Shown here: positions 41,335-50,657 of the stretch, in pieces
How positions within the stretch are numbered: the stretch's first letter is position 1
Layout of the letters: every line of letters begins with the position of its first letter
The notes under the pieces: model-generated
The model's input: only the letters and a program-made list of their open reading frames with translations
Databases searched by the model: none
What the model was told of the DNA's origin: nothing
Translations under genes and position numbers: made by a program
Assembly (NCBI RefSeq): GCF_028649655.1
Contig: NZ_JAQSLN010000001.1
Location: 744,001-808,000, forward strand
Reading direction: 5' to 3'
Source of the DNA: Halobacteriovorax sp. GB3
GTDB lineage: Bacteria; Bdellovibrionota; Bacteriovoracia; Bacteriovoracales; Bacteriovoracaceae
Length of the DNA: 64,000 nucleotides

Positions 41335-42360
41335 ATGTTATCTGAAATGGTCAACTCACTCTCACTAGGATTAAGTCAGCTAAGTTCGAGCTATCTCATC
41401 CCATTTATGGCGGGTGTTTTCGTCATCTTTTTTTGTATGAAGATGCTAATTTATTATATCGCAAAGACTCAACTTAAAATCGTAAAAGAGTTTGAAGTTC
41501 GCGTTCACCGTCATATGGAAGGAACATATGAAGAGAGTAAAGCAATGAGCTTTCATCATCTGGCAAAGTTTCTTCTCAATAAAACTTGGAATGATTACTT
41601 TCTGATGAGAAAAAAGAATATGAGAAGAAGATTCGATCAGACGACATCTTTTCTTGATAGGATTTTCTTCATTGATTCTGGTGCAATGGCACTTTTTGAA
41701 GATACAATTAAGCAAACTCGTTATATCGAAAAGGAGAGTGGTCCAAATTTTAGATCAGTTTCTTCTTTTGCTTTTTCATCGAATGTTTACTTTAATTTTC
41801 TTTTTGGAGTTATCCCTGCTAAAACGGCGAACCAATTTTTAAATCTCTTACCTGGTCTGTTTATTGTCGGTGGGATTTTTGGAACATTTCTCGGTATTGT
41901 TAAAGGTATTCCAGGACTTAAAGGACTGGATCCGTCAAATGTTGAGAGTGCACAGATGGTGCTTAATCATTTTCTTGATCAGATGGCCTTTTCAATGAAT
42001 ACATCAATCATGGGAATCGCATTTTCTGTTTTCTTTACGATTGTAAATTCACTCTTTTCTCCAACTCGTTTACAGGCAGATGCCTTTGAAGTTTATTCTA
42101 ATAGTTTAGAATTTCTCTTTAAAAACTCTATTGCGAGCAAATCTTCTCATAGTAGAGAAGAGTCTTCAAAAGAGAGTTCTGATGAGGGGTGGTATGTTGA
42201 TGATGAGATTGTCGTTCCGCAAATTCCATCAGATGAAATGAAGAGAAAAGAAAGAGAGCATAGGGCCTATAATCGAAGGGCAAAAGATAGTTCTGATCAA
42301 CATCGCCCAGAGATCATAATATTAAATCAAGAAGTTGAAGTAGAAGATAAAGCGAGTTAA
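41335..42360 (+). CDS. MotA/TolQ/ExbB-type proton-channel subunit
   Basis: A 341-residue A subunit. It has a first membrane helix at about 21-43, a cytoplasmic loop of some 100 residues, then the channel pair: LLPGLFIVGGIFGTFLGIVKGI (171-192, with the family motif GTFLGI at 183-188) and SMNTSIMGIAFSVFFTIVNSLF (220-241). That is the three-helix TolQ/ExbB layout rather than four-helix MotA. The C-terminal 100 residues are a charged, Ser-rich cytoplasmic tail. Paired with the coiled-coil MotB-like protein just upstream. Related to ZorA, flagellar MotA and TolQ; it does not match any of them fully. Confidence 0.8.
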   Translation: MLSEMVNSLSLGLSQLSSSYLIPFMAGVFVIFFCMKMLIYYIAKTQLKIVKEFEVRVHRHMEGTYEESKAMSFHHLAKFLLNKTWNDYFLMRKKNMRRRFDQTTSFLDRIFFIDSGAMALFEDTIKQTRYIEKESGPNFRSVSSFAFSSNVYFNFLFGVIPAKTANQFLNLLPGLFIVGGIFGTFLGIVKGIPGLKGLDPSNVESAQMVLNHFLDQMAFSMNTSIMGIAFSVFFTIVNSLFSPTRLQADAFEVYSNSLEFLFKNSIASKSSHSREESSKESSDEGWYVDDEIVVPQIPSDEMKRKEREHRAYNRRAKDSSDQHRPEIIILNQEVEVEDKAS

Positions 42361-42390
42361 AAAAAAGGCCCTCAATTAGAGGGCCTTTTT
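42361..42390. terminator. Bidirectional terminator
   Basis: Stem GGCCCTC/GAGGGCC with an A-run before and a T-run after, shared by the motor operon and the convergent ald gene. Confidence 0.9.
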
Positions 42391-42391
42391 A

Positions 42392-43498
42392 TTAGATATT
42401 TAATTCTGTATATGGCAGTTCGAGATCTTCAGCAACTTGCTTATAGACAAGTCCACCTTTGTATACGTTGATCCCTTTCTTAAAAGCTGCATCTTTTCTT
42501 GCTGCTTCGTCAACACCAAATTTTGCAATCATTCTTGCATAATTTAATGTTACGTTTGTAAGAGCATAAGTTGAAGTTTGAGCAACAGCACCTGGCATAT
42601 TGGCAACACAGTAGTGAACAACGTCATCTACTAGGAACGTTGGGTTTTGGTGAGTCGTCGGCTTACAAGTTTCAATACATCCACCTTGGTCTACAGCGAT
42701 ATCGACTACAACAGATCCCTTTTCCATTTTCGAGATCATGTCTCTTGTTACAAGCTTAGGAGCTTTGGCACCTGGAATAAGAACCGCACCAATAACGAGG
42801 TCAGAATTAATTACTGAACTTTCGATATTTTCTAAGTTTGAATAAAGAGTTGTGATTCTGTTATCAAAGAGGTCATCTAATTCAGCAAGACGTCTTGCTG
42901 AAAGATCAATTGCTGTTACATCAGCACCCATTCCCATGGCCATCTTGATCGCATTTGTTCCTGCAACTCCACAACCAATAACGGTTACTTTCGCTCTTCT
43001 TGTACCTGGTACACCACCAAGAAGGATTCCTTTTCCTCCGTGATCTTTTTGAAGGTAAGAAGCACCAATTTGTGTGGCCATTCTTCCTGCAACTTCAGAC
43101 ATTGGAGTTAGAAGTGGAAGTGATCCATCTTCTGGTTGAATCGTCTCGTAAGCAATACAAGTTGCTCCAGAGTCCATGAGCCCTTTTGTTTGCTCAGGAT
43201 CAGCAGCAAGGTGAAGGTATGTGTAAAGAATATGATGAGGCTTAAGGCAAGCGATCTCTCTTGGTTGAGGTTCTTTTACCTTAATGATCATATCTGATTT
43301 TTCGAAAACTTCTTCAAGAGAACCAAGAATTGTAGCACCAGCTTTTACATAAGCTTCATCATCAATTCCAATTCCTGAACCAGCATTTGTTTCAACAAAT
43401 ACTTCATTTCCATCCATAACAAGTTGTCTTACTCCACCTGGAACAAGTCCAACTCTATTTTCATTGTTTTTGATTTCCTTAGGAACACCAATTCTCAT
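42392..43498 (-). CDS. ald: Alanine dehydrogenase
   Basis: NAD-dependent oxidative deamination of L-alanine to pyruvate and ammonia, and the reverse. 368 residues, as usual. The catalytic residues are exactly at family positions, K75 (IIKVKEPQ) and H96 (TYLHLAAD), and the NAD site is GCGVAGTNAIKMAMGMGADVTAID. The opening MRIGVPKEIKNNENRVGL is diagnostic. A GGAG ribosome site precedes the ATG. Monocistronic. In an amino-acid-feeding organism it would move alanine carbon into central metabolism. Confidence 0.96.
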   Translation of the reverse strand: MRIGVPKEIKNNENRVGLVPGGVRQLVMDGNEVFVETNAGSGIGIDDEAYVKAGATILGSLEEVFEKSDMIIKVKEPQPREIACLKPHHILYTYLHLAADPEQTKGLMDSGATCIAYETIQPEDGSLPLLTPMSEVAGRMATQIGASYLQKDHGGKGILLGGVPGTRRAKVTVIGCGVAGTNAIKMAMGMGADVTAIDLSARRLAELDDLFDNRITTLYSNLENIESSVINSDLVIGAVLIPGAKAPKLVTRDMISKMEKGSVVVDIAVDQGGCIETCKPTTHQNPTFLVDDVVHYCVANMPGAVAQTSTYALTNVTLNYARMIAKFGVDEAARKDAAFKKGINVYKGGLVYKQVAEDLELPYTELNI

Positions 43499-43669
43499 GG
43501 TCTCAACTCCTTAAAAATTTAAGCATTTAACGAGTCGATCATAATCATAATGAAGCTTTTAGGAAAGGAAAAAAAGGAGCTAATATTCGCTGTAATGAAT
43601 GCGTAGAAAAGTACGTAATTTCAATGTCTTGAAGGCCAATCTCTGTGACCGACCTCCAAGGGTTTTAGG
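43499..43669 (-). other. Intergenic region with one imperfect stem
   Basis: About 170 bases holding the ald promoter region and, at about 43627-43662, an imperfect 10-bp inverted repeat CTTGAAGGCC/GACCTCCAAG with two mismatches. It lies just after the carboxypeptidase stop on the minus strand but lacks a T-run. Nothing else was recognised. Confidence 0.3.
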
Positions 43670-45031
43670 CTAAAAGTTGAGCTGAAAATTGCTTTTAGCT
43701 ACATTGGCAACTATTGATGCATGTTGTTTTTTATTTGTATGAAGCTCAAAGCGATACTTTCCTTCATTGAGAATAATATGAAAGCTCCCATCGTCGTTTA
43801 CGCGATAAATCTGCATCAATTGATTCTCGTTATTGTACACATGAATGCGAGCATCTTTTTTGTACTTTGCTGGAACGACTCCTGAAGCGGCCGGTCCATG
43901 AAGTCTTTCAAAGAGATACTGCCAAGCTGCACGGTTTCTCTCTACTGTTTTATCGCGCCACTGTTCATAATTAGGCTGGAATCCTTCACGTCTAGAGTTC
44001 ACTTCCACAACATAAGGGATGACCTGATAGGCATCATGCATCCAATCGATATCTGAACCATCGACTGAGTAGAGGAGCTCCCATGCTGTTCCCGCTTGGT
44101 AATCAATGAGTCGACCCATTTCTTTTCCAATTGGTTCAACGATTTCTTTGTTATTGGCCCTCTGTCCTTTACATCCTTGTGGGTAAATCACGATTTCACT
44201 ATAGGCGTGATAACTGATGTTAAAGACGGGACGAATCTTTTTAACGAGTCCCATGAGGGCCTTTGTTTCAGGCTCTGACTGGGCACTCGGTCCACGATAA
44301 GTTTGTGACCATGCTGAACCACTTGAACCTCGGCATTCTCCCCACTTGTAAGGATAGTTTCTATTAATATCTACCCCGTTTGATAGGCGAGTATTCTTTC
44401 TCCACATTCGTGAGCCATCCCAAACTTTAGCATTTCCGTCCACGTTGAGCATTGGAACAACCCAGATTTCACTTCTATCTACGTACCCGCGATAAGTTTG
44501 GTTAGACTCATATTGAGTGAGAAGTTGATCGATAATATCGAGGCTCACTTCTGGTGACATAACTTCTCTTGCATGGTGCATACTGTTGAAAAGAATGCTT
44601 GGTTCATCGATTTCATCTTTTTCTACATGATCTGAAATTTTGAGGGCCAGTATATCTCGATTTTCGAAAGACTTTCCTATTTTGTAGATTTTTGCAATCT
44701 TTGGAAATCGCCTAACGTATTCTTTTAATATACTTTCAATTTCTTGGTGTGTTTTATAGCCTTCATCAAGGGCCTTGCGTTCTTTTTTCCAGTCTACTTG
44801 ATAAACGAATCCTAGTTCTTGAATTTTTTCAATTTGATCCTTTGTTAACAAGAGATCGACTACTTTATTCTTTATATCGACACCGGCGACATCGAAGTCA
44901 AGTTTTTGAATTTTCTGCATGTCTGTATGATAGTTTTTTAAATGCACTGTAGTTTTTATGGCATCACTTGGATCGTGAGCAAATGCACTATAGGAAAGTA
45001 GTAATGACAAAGTCATTGTCGTAAGCTTCAT
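43670..45031 (-). CDS. Secreted M14 zinc carboxypeptidase
   Basis: Exported carboxypeptidase of the M14A type (carboxypeptidase T-like). Signal peptide about 1-18 (ending AFA-HD); a propeptide of about 70 residues precedes the catalytic domain. Zinc ligands are H153 and E156 (MHHAREVM) and H275 (ISYHAYSE); the catalytic glutamate is E343 (YVVEVNS). NVDGNAKVWDGSRMWRKN and DINRNYPYKWG are typical. A C-terminal carboxypeptidase-associated beta domain (about 385-453) ends in SNFQLNF. Full, intact enzyme of 453 residues. Likely digests peptides released by the endoproteases. Confidence 0.93.
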   Translation of the reverse strand: MKLTTMTLSLLLSYSAFAHDPSDAIKTTVHLKNYHTDMQKIQKLDFDVAGVDIKNKVVDLLLTKDQIEKIQELGFVYQVDWKKERKALDEGYKTHQEIESILKEYVRRFPKIAKIYKIGKSFENRDILALKISDHVEKDEIDEPSILFNSMHHAREVMSPEVSLDIIDQLLTQYESNQTYRGYVDRSEIWVVPMLNVDGNAKVWDGSRMWRKNTRLSNGVDINRNYPYKWGECRGSSGSAWSQTYRGPSAQSEPETKALMGLVKKIRPVFNISYHAYSEIVIYPQGCKGQRANNKEIVEPIGKEMGRLIDYQAGTAWELLYSVDGSDIDWMHDAYQVIPYVVEVNSRREGFQPNYEQWRDKTVERNRAAWQYLFERLHGPAASGVVPAKYKKDARIHVYNNENQLMQIYRVNDDGSFHIILNEGKYRFELHTNKKQHASIVANVAKSNFQLNF

Positions 45032-45092
45032 AGTAAACTCCCAAATTTAAGGTCTTTTAACTATTATCGCTTTGAATATGTTTGAAACAAGT

Positions 45093-45126
45093 AATGTCAT
45101 CAAATGATAGGACACTTGATGACATT
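45093..45126 (-). terminator. Perfect 11-bp inverted repeat after the heme chemoreceptor gene
   Basis: AATGTCATCAA/TTGATGACATT with a 12-base loop, ten bases beyond the stop of the minus-strand gene. The T-run is poor, so it could be a terminator-like hairpin or a protein-binding operator upstream of the carboxypeptidase gene. Confidence 0.5.
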
Positions 45127-45135
45127 AGTCGGAAA

Positions 45136-46737
45136 CTATAGTTTAAATTTCGAAATTAAGAGTTTAAGGTTTTCGGCCATTGTTGAGAATTGCTCGCCAA
45201 CTTCTTCCATCTTTACTGCACTTTGAGATGTTTGATTATTGAGATCCATAATAATTTGTAGATTAGAGTCAATATCATCAGAGGCACTACTTTGTTCACT
45301 TGCTGCGATTGAAATGTGAGAGTTGAATTCGTTAACGTTTGAAACTTCCTTAGCAATTGTCATAAGAGCATTTGTTGAGAGAACAACTTGTTCATTACCT
45401 TCTTGCGCGACATTCTTTGTTTCTCTCATAATTTCTGCCGTAGAGAGAATAGTATCTTTAAGAGCTTGTGTGATCTCTTGAATCTGGTTTGTTGATTGCT
45501 TCGTTTGCTGAGCAAGTTCTCCGATCTCTTCGGCCACGACGACAAAGCCTCTTCCGTGTACTCCCGCTCGAGCAGCTTCGACAGCGGCATTAATTGAGAG
45601 GTGTTGAGTTTTAGTTGTAATCTCATTGATCATATCGATGACCTCTGTGATTTTAGAACTTTGCATCTCAAGGTTTTCCATGCGCTTAGTTGTATCTTCA
45701 ACATAAGAGGTGAGAGTACTAATCTTTGATTGAACTGACTCTGCTTGCTTTGACCCTTGTGTAGCCTGATCATTTGCTGTTTCTGTTGCAATTTTTGCTT
45801 CATGAGCATTTGAAGCCACTTGCTTGGCCGTCGTGCTCATTTCTGTCATTGCACTTGCAACTTTATTGGTCTCATCTTGTTGCGAGAAAATCGCTTCTTT
45901 CGTATTCTCTGTTAATCTCGCAATCTCTTGGCTTCCACTAATGAGCTCTCTTGTCGCATTTTCTACTTGTCTCATTCCGCTATGAAAACTTTCAATCATT
46001 TGGTTAAATGAGATCGCCATTTTTGCTATTTCATCTTTTGACTTTGTATCACTGATTCTTGTCGTAAGGTCAAAGTTCTTACTCATTTGATCCAAAGAAG
46101 TTTTAAAGAGGGTAATTCTTTTGATGATGAGAAGACGTAAGATGAAGGCAATGAGAATTAAGGCCATAAAAAAGAGGAAGGCCATTAGTTTTGCTGTATC
46201 CATTGTGTTTGAATCAATTTGCGCATCGAGATCATTTAAATTGTAAGAGATTCTAACTGCCCCAAGAACTGTTCCTTCTTTTACCTCATGGCATTCAAGA
46301 CAATTTGTTCCTCTATAGTTTTTAAGTGCTCTAAAAGGTTTTATAACGGTGAGAACTCTTATTCCTTTTTCATTTTCTTTAATAAAAGAAAAGTCATTCC
46401 CTTGGAGTGCTTTTTTATCTAGCTCGTCTTTAGCAAGCTCGTGATCAAATCCTGGACCAAAGACTTTTGAAACCTCGCTACCTCTAATGATACGCGCATC
46501 TATAATTTCTTTTCTTTCTAATATTTTATTACGAAGCACTTCACGATCATCCATGGCCCCTGTAATCATTAATGTGTTCACGCTATCAAAGTATTGATCA
46601 ACGGTATGGTGGGTTTGCTGTTCTACGACGCTTTCAACGAAGGCCTTCTCTCCTTGGTGATTAAGATAGATAATACCACTTGTTAGCGAGATAAAAATAA
46701 TAACAAGAACAGTTAAAACTTTTGACTGAAGACCCAT
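45136..46737 (-). CDS. Methyl-accepting chemotaxis protein with periplasmic c-type heme motif
   Basis: Chemoreceptor of 533 residues. TM1 about 7-25; a periplasmic sensor of about 165 residues follows, with CLECH at 146-150 (NYRGTNCLECHEV), the covalent heme-binding motif CxxCH with H150 as proximal ligand. TM2 is at about 192-213, then HAMP (about 215-265), then a methyl-accepting domain with the full tip LSINAAVEAARAGVHGRGFVVVAEEIGELA. Heme sensors of this kind detect redox state, O2 or NO, as in Geobacter GSU0582/GSU0935. Start 46737 is the methionine of MGLQSKVL, leaving out a non-hydrophobic 13-residue extension. Confidence 0.9.
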   Translation of the reverse strand: MGLQSKVLTVLVIIFISLTSGIIYLNHQGEKAFVESVVEQQTHHTVDQYFDSVNTLMITGAMDDREVLRNKILERKEIIDARIIRGSEVSKVFGPGFDHELAKDELDKKALQGNDFSFIKENEKGIRVLTVIKPFRALKNYRGTNCLECHEVKEGTVLGAVRISYNLNDLDAQIDSNTMDTAKLMAFLFFMALILIAFILRLLIIKRITLFKTSLDQMSKNFDLTTRISDTKSKDEIAKMAISFNQMIESFHSGMRQVENATRELISGSQEIARLTENTKEAIFSQQDETNKVASAMTEMSTTAKQVASNAHEAKIATETANDQATQGSKQAESVQSKISTLTSYVEDTTKRMENLEMQSSKITEVIDMINEITTKTQHLSINAAVEAARAGVHGRGFVVVAEEIGELAQQTKQSTNQIQEITQALKDTILSTAEIMRETKNVAQEGNEQVVLSTNALMTIAKEVSNVNEFNSHISIAASEQSSASDDIDSNLQIIMDLNNQTSQSAVKMEEVGEQFSTMAENLKLLISKFKL

Positions 46738-46867
46738 GATTTTATGCCTTTCTTGAAAAACGTAACAATATGGCATATTTTAAGGAGAAGTTCATGAAAT
46801 CCTAGGGGGGAAAGAAATTTATTGTGAAAGGATGATAAATATCATGAACAATAAGGGTTCTTAATTT

Positions 46868-47497
46868 ATGAGTAATATCACAAGTATTAATCGCCAGGAT
46901 GTTCAGCTCGATGCTTATTTTTCAAATGAAATGGGTGAAGGAGAATTACTCTTTATCCATAGTTTAGATAATCAAAAAGAGCAATGGCATCGCGATCTGA
47001 GTTGTATGTCACATCGTTATGGTGTGGCGGCTACTTTGCGTTCACAATCTGAAAATGCCTTGGCCGTGAATCATCATATTCAAGACTATCTTAGCGACCT
47101 AGTTGAAACATGTAAGCAGACGGGTCTTATTCGCCCTCTTATTGTTGCCTCCGGGGCTTCTGTCTATCTCGCTTGTGAAGCAGTTACTAGGGGCTTAATT
47201 CAAGCAAGTGGACTTATCCTTGTGGATAGTGACTTTGAGTTGAAGAAGTTGAGTCAACTTTGTCCAGAAATAGCACAGAAGATAGAAGAATCGTTTAAAG
47301 GTGAAGAACCTTTGTGTTATAGGGACCTCACAATTCCTGTTGCTCTGGTTGAAAATTGCCACAATAAACTCGAGCAAAATGCCTTACTTTTTAATTCTAA
47401 TACCTCCAAGGGACATTATTTTAATGGCCTTGACTACCCGCTAACCCATGAAAATGAGGAAGAATTCTGGGCATTGATGGAGTCTTTTTTTCTCTAA
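46868..47497 (+). CDS. Alpha/beta-hydrolase-like protein with altered nucleophile elbow
   Basis: A 209-residue cytosolic protein with an alpha/beta-hydrolase pattern. LLFIHSLDNQKEQWHRDL resembles the oxyanion-loop strand (HS replaces HG), LIVASGASVYLACEAV aligns with the nucleophile elbow (VASGA instead of GxSxG, Ser95 kept), LILVDSDFEL follows, and the end LTHENEEEFWALMESFF could supply the histidine. The site is degenerate, so activity is doubtful. It precedes a MalT-like STAND regulator by 48 bases; E. coli Aes, also an alpha/beta hydrolase, binds and inhibits MalT, so a regulatory role is possible. Confidence 0.6.
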   Translation: MSNITSINRQDVQLDAYFSNEMGEGELLFIHSLDNQKEQWHRDLSCMSHRYGVAATLRSQSENALAVNHHIQDYLSDLVETCKQTGLIRPLIVASGASVYLACEAVTRGLIQASGLILVDSDFELKKLSQLCPEIAQKIEESFKGEEPLCYRDLTIPVALVENCHNKLEQNALLFNSNTSKGHYFNGLDYPLTHENEEEFWALMESFFL

Positions 47498-47545
47498 GGA
47501 TCTGACTAAAATGATCCGATAATAAGAGAAAGGGAGAATTACATC

Positions 47546-50500
47546 GTGATTCAAAGAGGGAAGCTACTTTCGAAGCTGGATAAGCTCTATGAAAGTCAGC
47601 ACGTCTTATTCGTATATGGACAGAAAGGACTTGGTAAATCAAGTCTGCTCTCTCATTATCTTGCCAATAGAGATCAGAGTTATCTTTGGATATCTCTTGA
47701 GAGACAAACCTCACTTTTAGAAATTCTTTCTTATGAAGTTGAATTTGAAACAGACGGGAAGCAACTAGAGTGGGTTCTTCGTAAGTATTCAAAGGATTGG
47801 AAAGGTATTGATGTCATTGTCTGGGATAATATTCACTATATTTCTGACACTGTTAAAGAATTACTTATAAACTTCACGACATCCAGGCCTCAATTTCCAA
47901 AGCAAGTTTTTATGAGTGATGAAGTTATCTCTGATGACTTTTATCCTATTTTTTCGCGCTTAAAAACACCTACATTTGATAACGAAGAGGTGGCACTATT
48001 TATTGAACAGCATCAATTAAAAATGTCTGTCGATGATCTAATTTCTAAAACATCGGGGATTCCTCTTTTAATGAATTTGTACTCTCTTGGGAACAAGGGG
48101 ATTCAGCACTTTCTTGATGAGCTTCTCAATAATCTTTCACAAGAGATCATTCGCGGATTGAAAAAATGTGCTTTACTTTCTCGCTCTCTTTCAAAAGACG
48201 AATTAACTTCATTGCTAGAGTTAGATGATGAAAGGGAAATTACAAAACTCATTAACTTAGGATTAATTCAATCATTTAATGATGAAGATGATCGATACTT
48301 TTTAGCGAAGCATATTGAAGTCTTTCTACTTGATGAACTTGAAGCAAATGAATTGGAGAGTCTTCAAGCTGAATTATTGGAATTCAGTGGAAGAAGTAAT
48401 AATAGAAGCTTTGAGACACTCATTCTTCATCTCGAGAGAGGTGATGGCAATAAGATAAACTCTTATTTGAAGGAGCTTGATCTCAATCTCGACTTATCTC
48501 GTCTTGAATCTTTTTCAAAAGAATTTTTAGAAGAGTTTAAAATAGATATTGAAGCTGTTTTAAAATCAAATGATCTAAATATTGATTCCAAGGTAACGTT
48601 GTATCGTTATTTAATGAAAATTTATATTTTAAGAGGTGATAGGGCCGCACTTAAAGAAGCTCTTCATCACTTTGTTCAGCGTTTTATAGACTTTTCTAAT
48701 CTATCAGCTGCTAAAGAGTGGTTTCTTTATGAATATATCACTTTGTTAAATACATCTTACTTCTTTGATATATCAAAAGATGTCTGCAAAGAAATCTCTA
48801 AAGTTGATAACGAAAGACTTAAGATTCTTATAGAAATTGAATCGGGTGTTGCCATTATGCAAGAAGATTTCTCTCTTGCTATTAATAAGTTTAAAACTAT
48901 TCTGGCAAAGGTTGTTAATAGCGAGTTTGCACAAGATGATAAGATTCTTGGGAACTTACATTTTCAATTGGCCCGCTCATATTATCACTCTAATGATGAC
49001 TACTTTGCTCTTGAGCACTTTCTAAAGGCCGCGGATATTTTTAAAGAAGGTAAAAATCTTTATTTCCATGCTGTCAGTCGAATGAATGCTGTATGGATTC
49101 ATTTAAGAAAAGAAGACTGGAATGCAATTAAAGAAACCTACGAGGAACTTTACCCCTATGCTGATCAATTTGGTCACACTCTTGTTAAAGCGGGGCTAAA
49201 TTTACTTATGGCCAAGCACGAAAGGCATCATCTTAAGCTCGGTGACTCTGTTCAGTTTATTGATCAGGCCTTGTCTTTGATTGGTAAAAACTCACCTTTT
49301 TATTCAATGAGAGACATATATTGTGAAAAGATTCGCATTTCGTTAGCGCTAGATCAAAGAATCTTAGCTGAAGAACTTTACGATAAATTATTGCAAAAGA
49401 GTATAGAAACAAATCAACAAAATGATTATCAGATTCGATACCTCGAATTAGAGCTACGTTCATATGATATTCCTGTAGATGAATTACTGGAGATGTGGTC
49501 TGAAATAGAACATAGAAAGAATGAAGAGGCGTTTGGTCTGCCTTTTCAAATTTTATTTTCCGACAAACTCGATTCAATGATTAAAACTCCTTTTTATGAG
49601 CAGTTTAAATTAGAAAGAGAGCTTCGTGAAATGATGAGCTCTGGTGATAAGGCCCTTGTGCTTAAACAAATTCAAAAAATAAGAAAGTTAATTTCACCAG
49701 CAGAGCAAAAAACATATCTTAGTTTCATTTTGGATATCTTGGAAATGAGCTATCTTTCAAAACAAGATCCTGATTTTATGTCTCGACTAGATTGTTCTTT
49801 GATGGATGAAAGTCTTAAAGATCAATTACGCCATTGGTATAGCTTTTCAAAAGCATCCAGTGATGAGAAGGAGAGCTTTGATTGGAGTTTACTAAGACGT
49901 TTTGATCAAAACCGAATTAAAGCTTTTGTAAACAATCTTCAAGTAGAAGGTGAAGAAAGCTATGACCGCTATGAAAATGGTAAACACAGTTTATGTTCTA
50001 ACATAAAGGAAAATTATAAAAAATCTTTGAAGAAGTATCTCTTTATTAGTGAACTCGGAGAACTTTGGTTTGAAGGAAAAGTTAACGAAGATTTATTAAA
50101 GAGAAATCAACTTAAAGAGCTCATCGTCTCTTTCATGAAAAGCTTTCCCGATGAATTAACAAAAGAAGATATTACTACACTTGTTTGGGGTGAGAATTAC
50201 GATCCTTTGATTCATGATGCTCGTATTTATACGGCCATCCAAAGAACGCGAAGTCTTCTTGATGATGAGGTCATTGTTAAAGGTAAAGAGGGGTATATTT
50301 GGAATCATAAAAAGAATTTCATCCTCTACGTAAAAAAACGCTGTCAAAAAACAATGTCAAATAATAGAAATCAGGCCCTCATTATGAAATGCTTTGAGAC
50401 TTCATTAAAAAATGGAAGTGCAGAGCTTTCAAGGCGTGAGATTGTCGATAAAACGAACCTCTCTGAGAGTTCAATTAAAAGAGAAGTTTCTATTCTTTTG

Positions 50501-50560
50501 GATCGTGGCGCGCTTATTCGTCTTGGCGCTGGACGTTCTGTCCGTTATAAGTTGTCGTAA
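47546..50560 (+). CDS. MalT-like STAND NTPase regulator with two C-terminal winged-helix domains
   Basis: A 1004-residue cytosolic signal-transducing ATPase. The N-terminal NTPase has Walker A GQKGLGKSS (25-33), Walker B VIVWDN (90-95), and a STAND-type ending (TSGIPLLMNLYS). A long helical repeat region (about 290-780) includes TPR-like pairs such as GNLHFQLARSYYHSNDDYFALEHFLKAADIF. Near the C-terminus is an OmpR-like winged helix (about 860-925; DITTLVWG, RIYTAIQRTRSLL) and a second winged helix (about 940-1004; SRREIVDKTNLSESSIKREVSILLDRGAL). GTG start behind GGGAG. Likely a transcription activator that oligomerises on ligand and ATP. Confidence 0.85.
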   Translation: MIQRGKLLSKLDKLYESQHVLFVYGQKGLGKSSLLSHYLANRDQSYLWISLERQTSLLEILSYEVEFETDGKQLEWVLRKYSKDWKGIDVIVWDNIHYISDTVKELLINFTTSRPQFPKQVFMSDEVISDDFYPIFSRLKTPTFDNEEVALFIEQHQLKMSVDDLISKTSGIPLLMNLYSLGNKGIQHFLDELLNNLSQEIIRGLKKCALLSRSLSKDELTSLLELDDEREITKLINLGLIQSFNDEDDRYFLAKHIEVFLLDELEANELESLQAELLEFSGRSNNRSFETLILHLERGDGNKINSYLKELDLNLDLSRLESFSKEFLEEFKIDIEAVLKSNDLNIDSKVTLYRYLMKIYILRGDRAALKEALHHFVQRFIDFSNLSAAKEWFLYEYITLLNTSYFFDISKDVCKEISKVDNERLKILIEIESGVAIMQEDFSLAINKFKTILAKVVNSEFAQDDKILGNLHFQLARSYYHSNDDYFALEHFLKAADIFKEGKNLYFHAVSRMNAVWIHLRKEDWNAIKETYEELYPYADQFGHTLVKAGLNLLMAKHERHHLKLGDSVQFIDQALSLIGKNSPFYSMRDIYCEKIRISLALDQRILAEELYDKLLQKSIETNQQNDYQIRYLELELRSYDIPVDELLEMWSEIEHRKNEEAFGLPFQILFSDKLDSMIKTPFYEQFKLERELREMMSSGDKALVLKQIQKIRKLISPAEQKTYLSFILDILEMSYLSKQDPDFMSRLDCSLMDESLKDQLRHWYSFSKASSDEKESFDWSLLRRFDQNRIKAFVNNLQVEGEESYDRYENGKHSLCSNIKENYKKSLKKYLFISELGELWFEGKVNEDLLKRNQLKELIVSFMKSFPDELTKEDITTLVWGENYDPLIHDARIYTAIQRTRSLLDDEVIVKGKEGYIWNHKKNFILYVKKRCQKTMSNNRNQALIMKCFETSLKNGSAELSRREIVDKTNLSESSIKREVSILLDRGALIRLGAGRSVRYKLS

Positions 50561-50657
50561 TTATTTAAAATAAATGGTCCATAATTGTAAGTTTATCTAA
50601 GCTTTGAAATTCATTGTTTCCATTAGGATGTCTTCAACAAATCAAAAGGAGACAACA

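Noticed and set aside
39515-42360. A Zorya anti-phage system
   Set aside because: The MotB/MotA-like pair recalls ZorB/ZorA, but the A subunit lacks the long ZorA tail, gene order is reversed, and no zorC, zorD or zorE homologue is adjacent; neighbours are an antiporter and ald.
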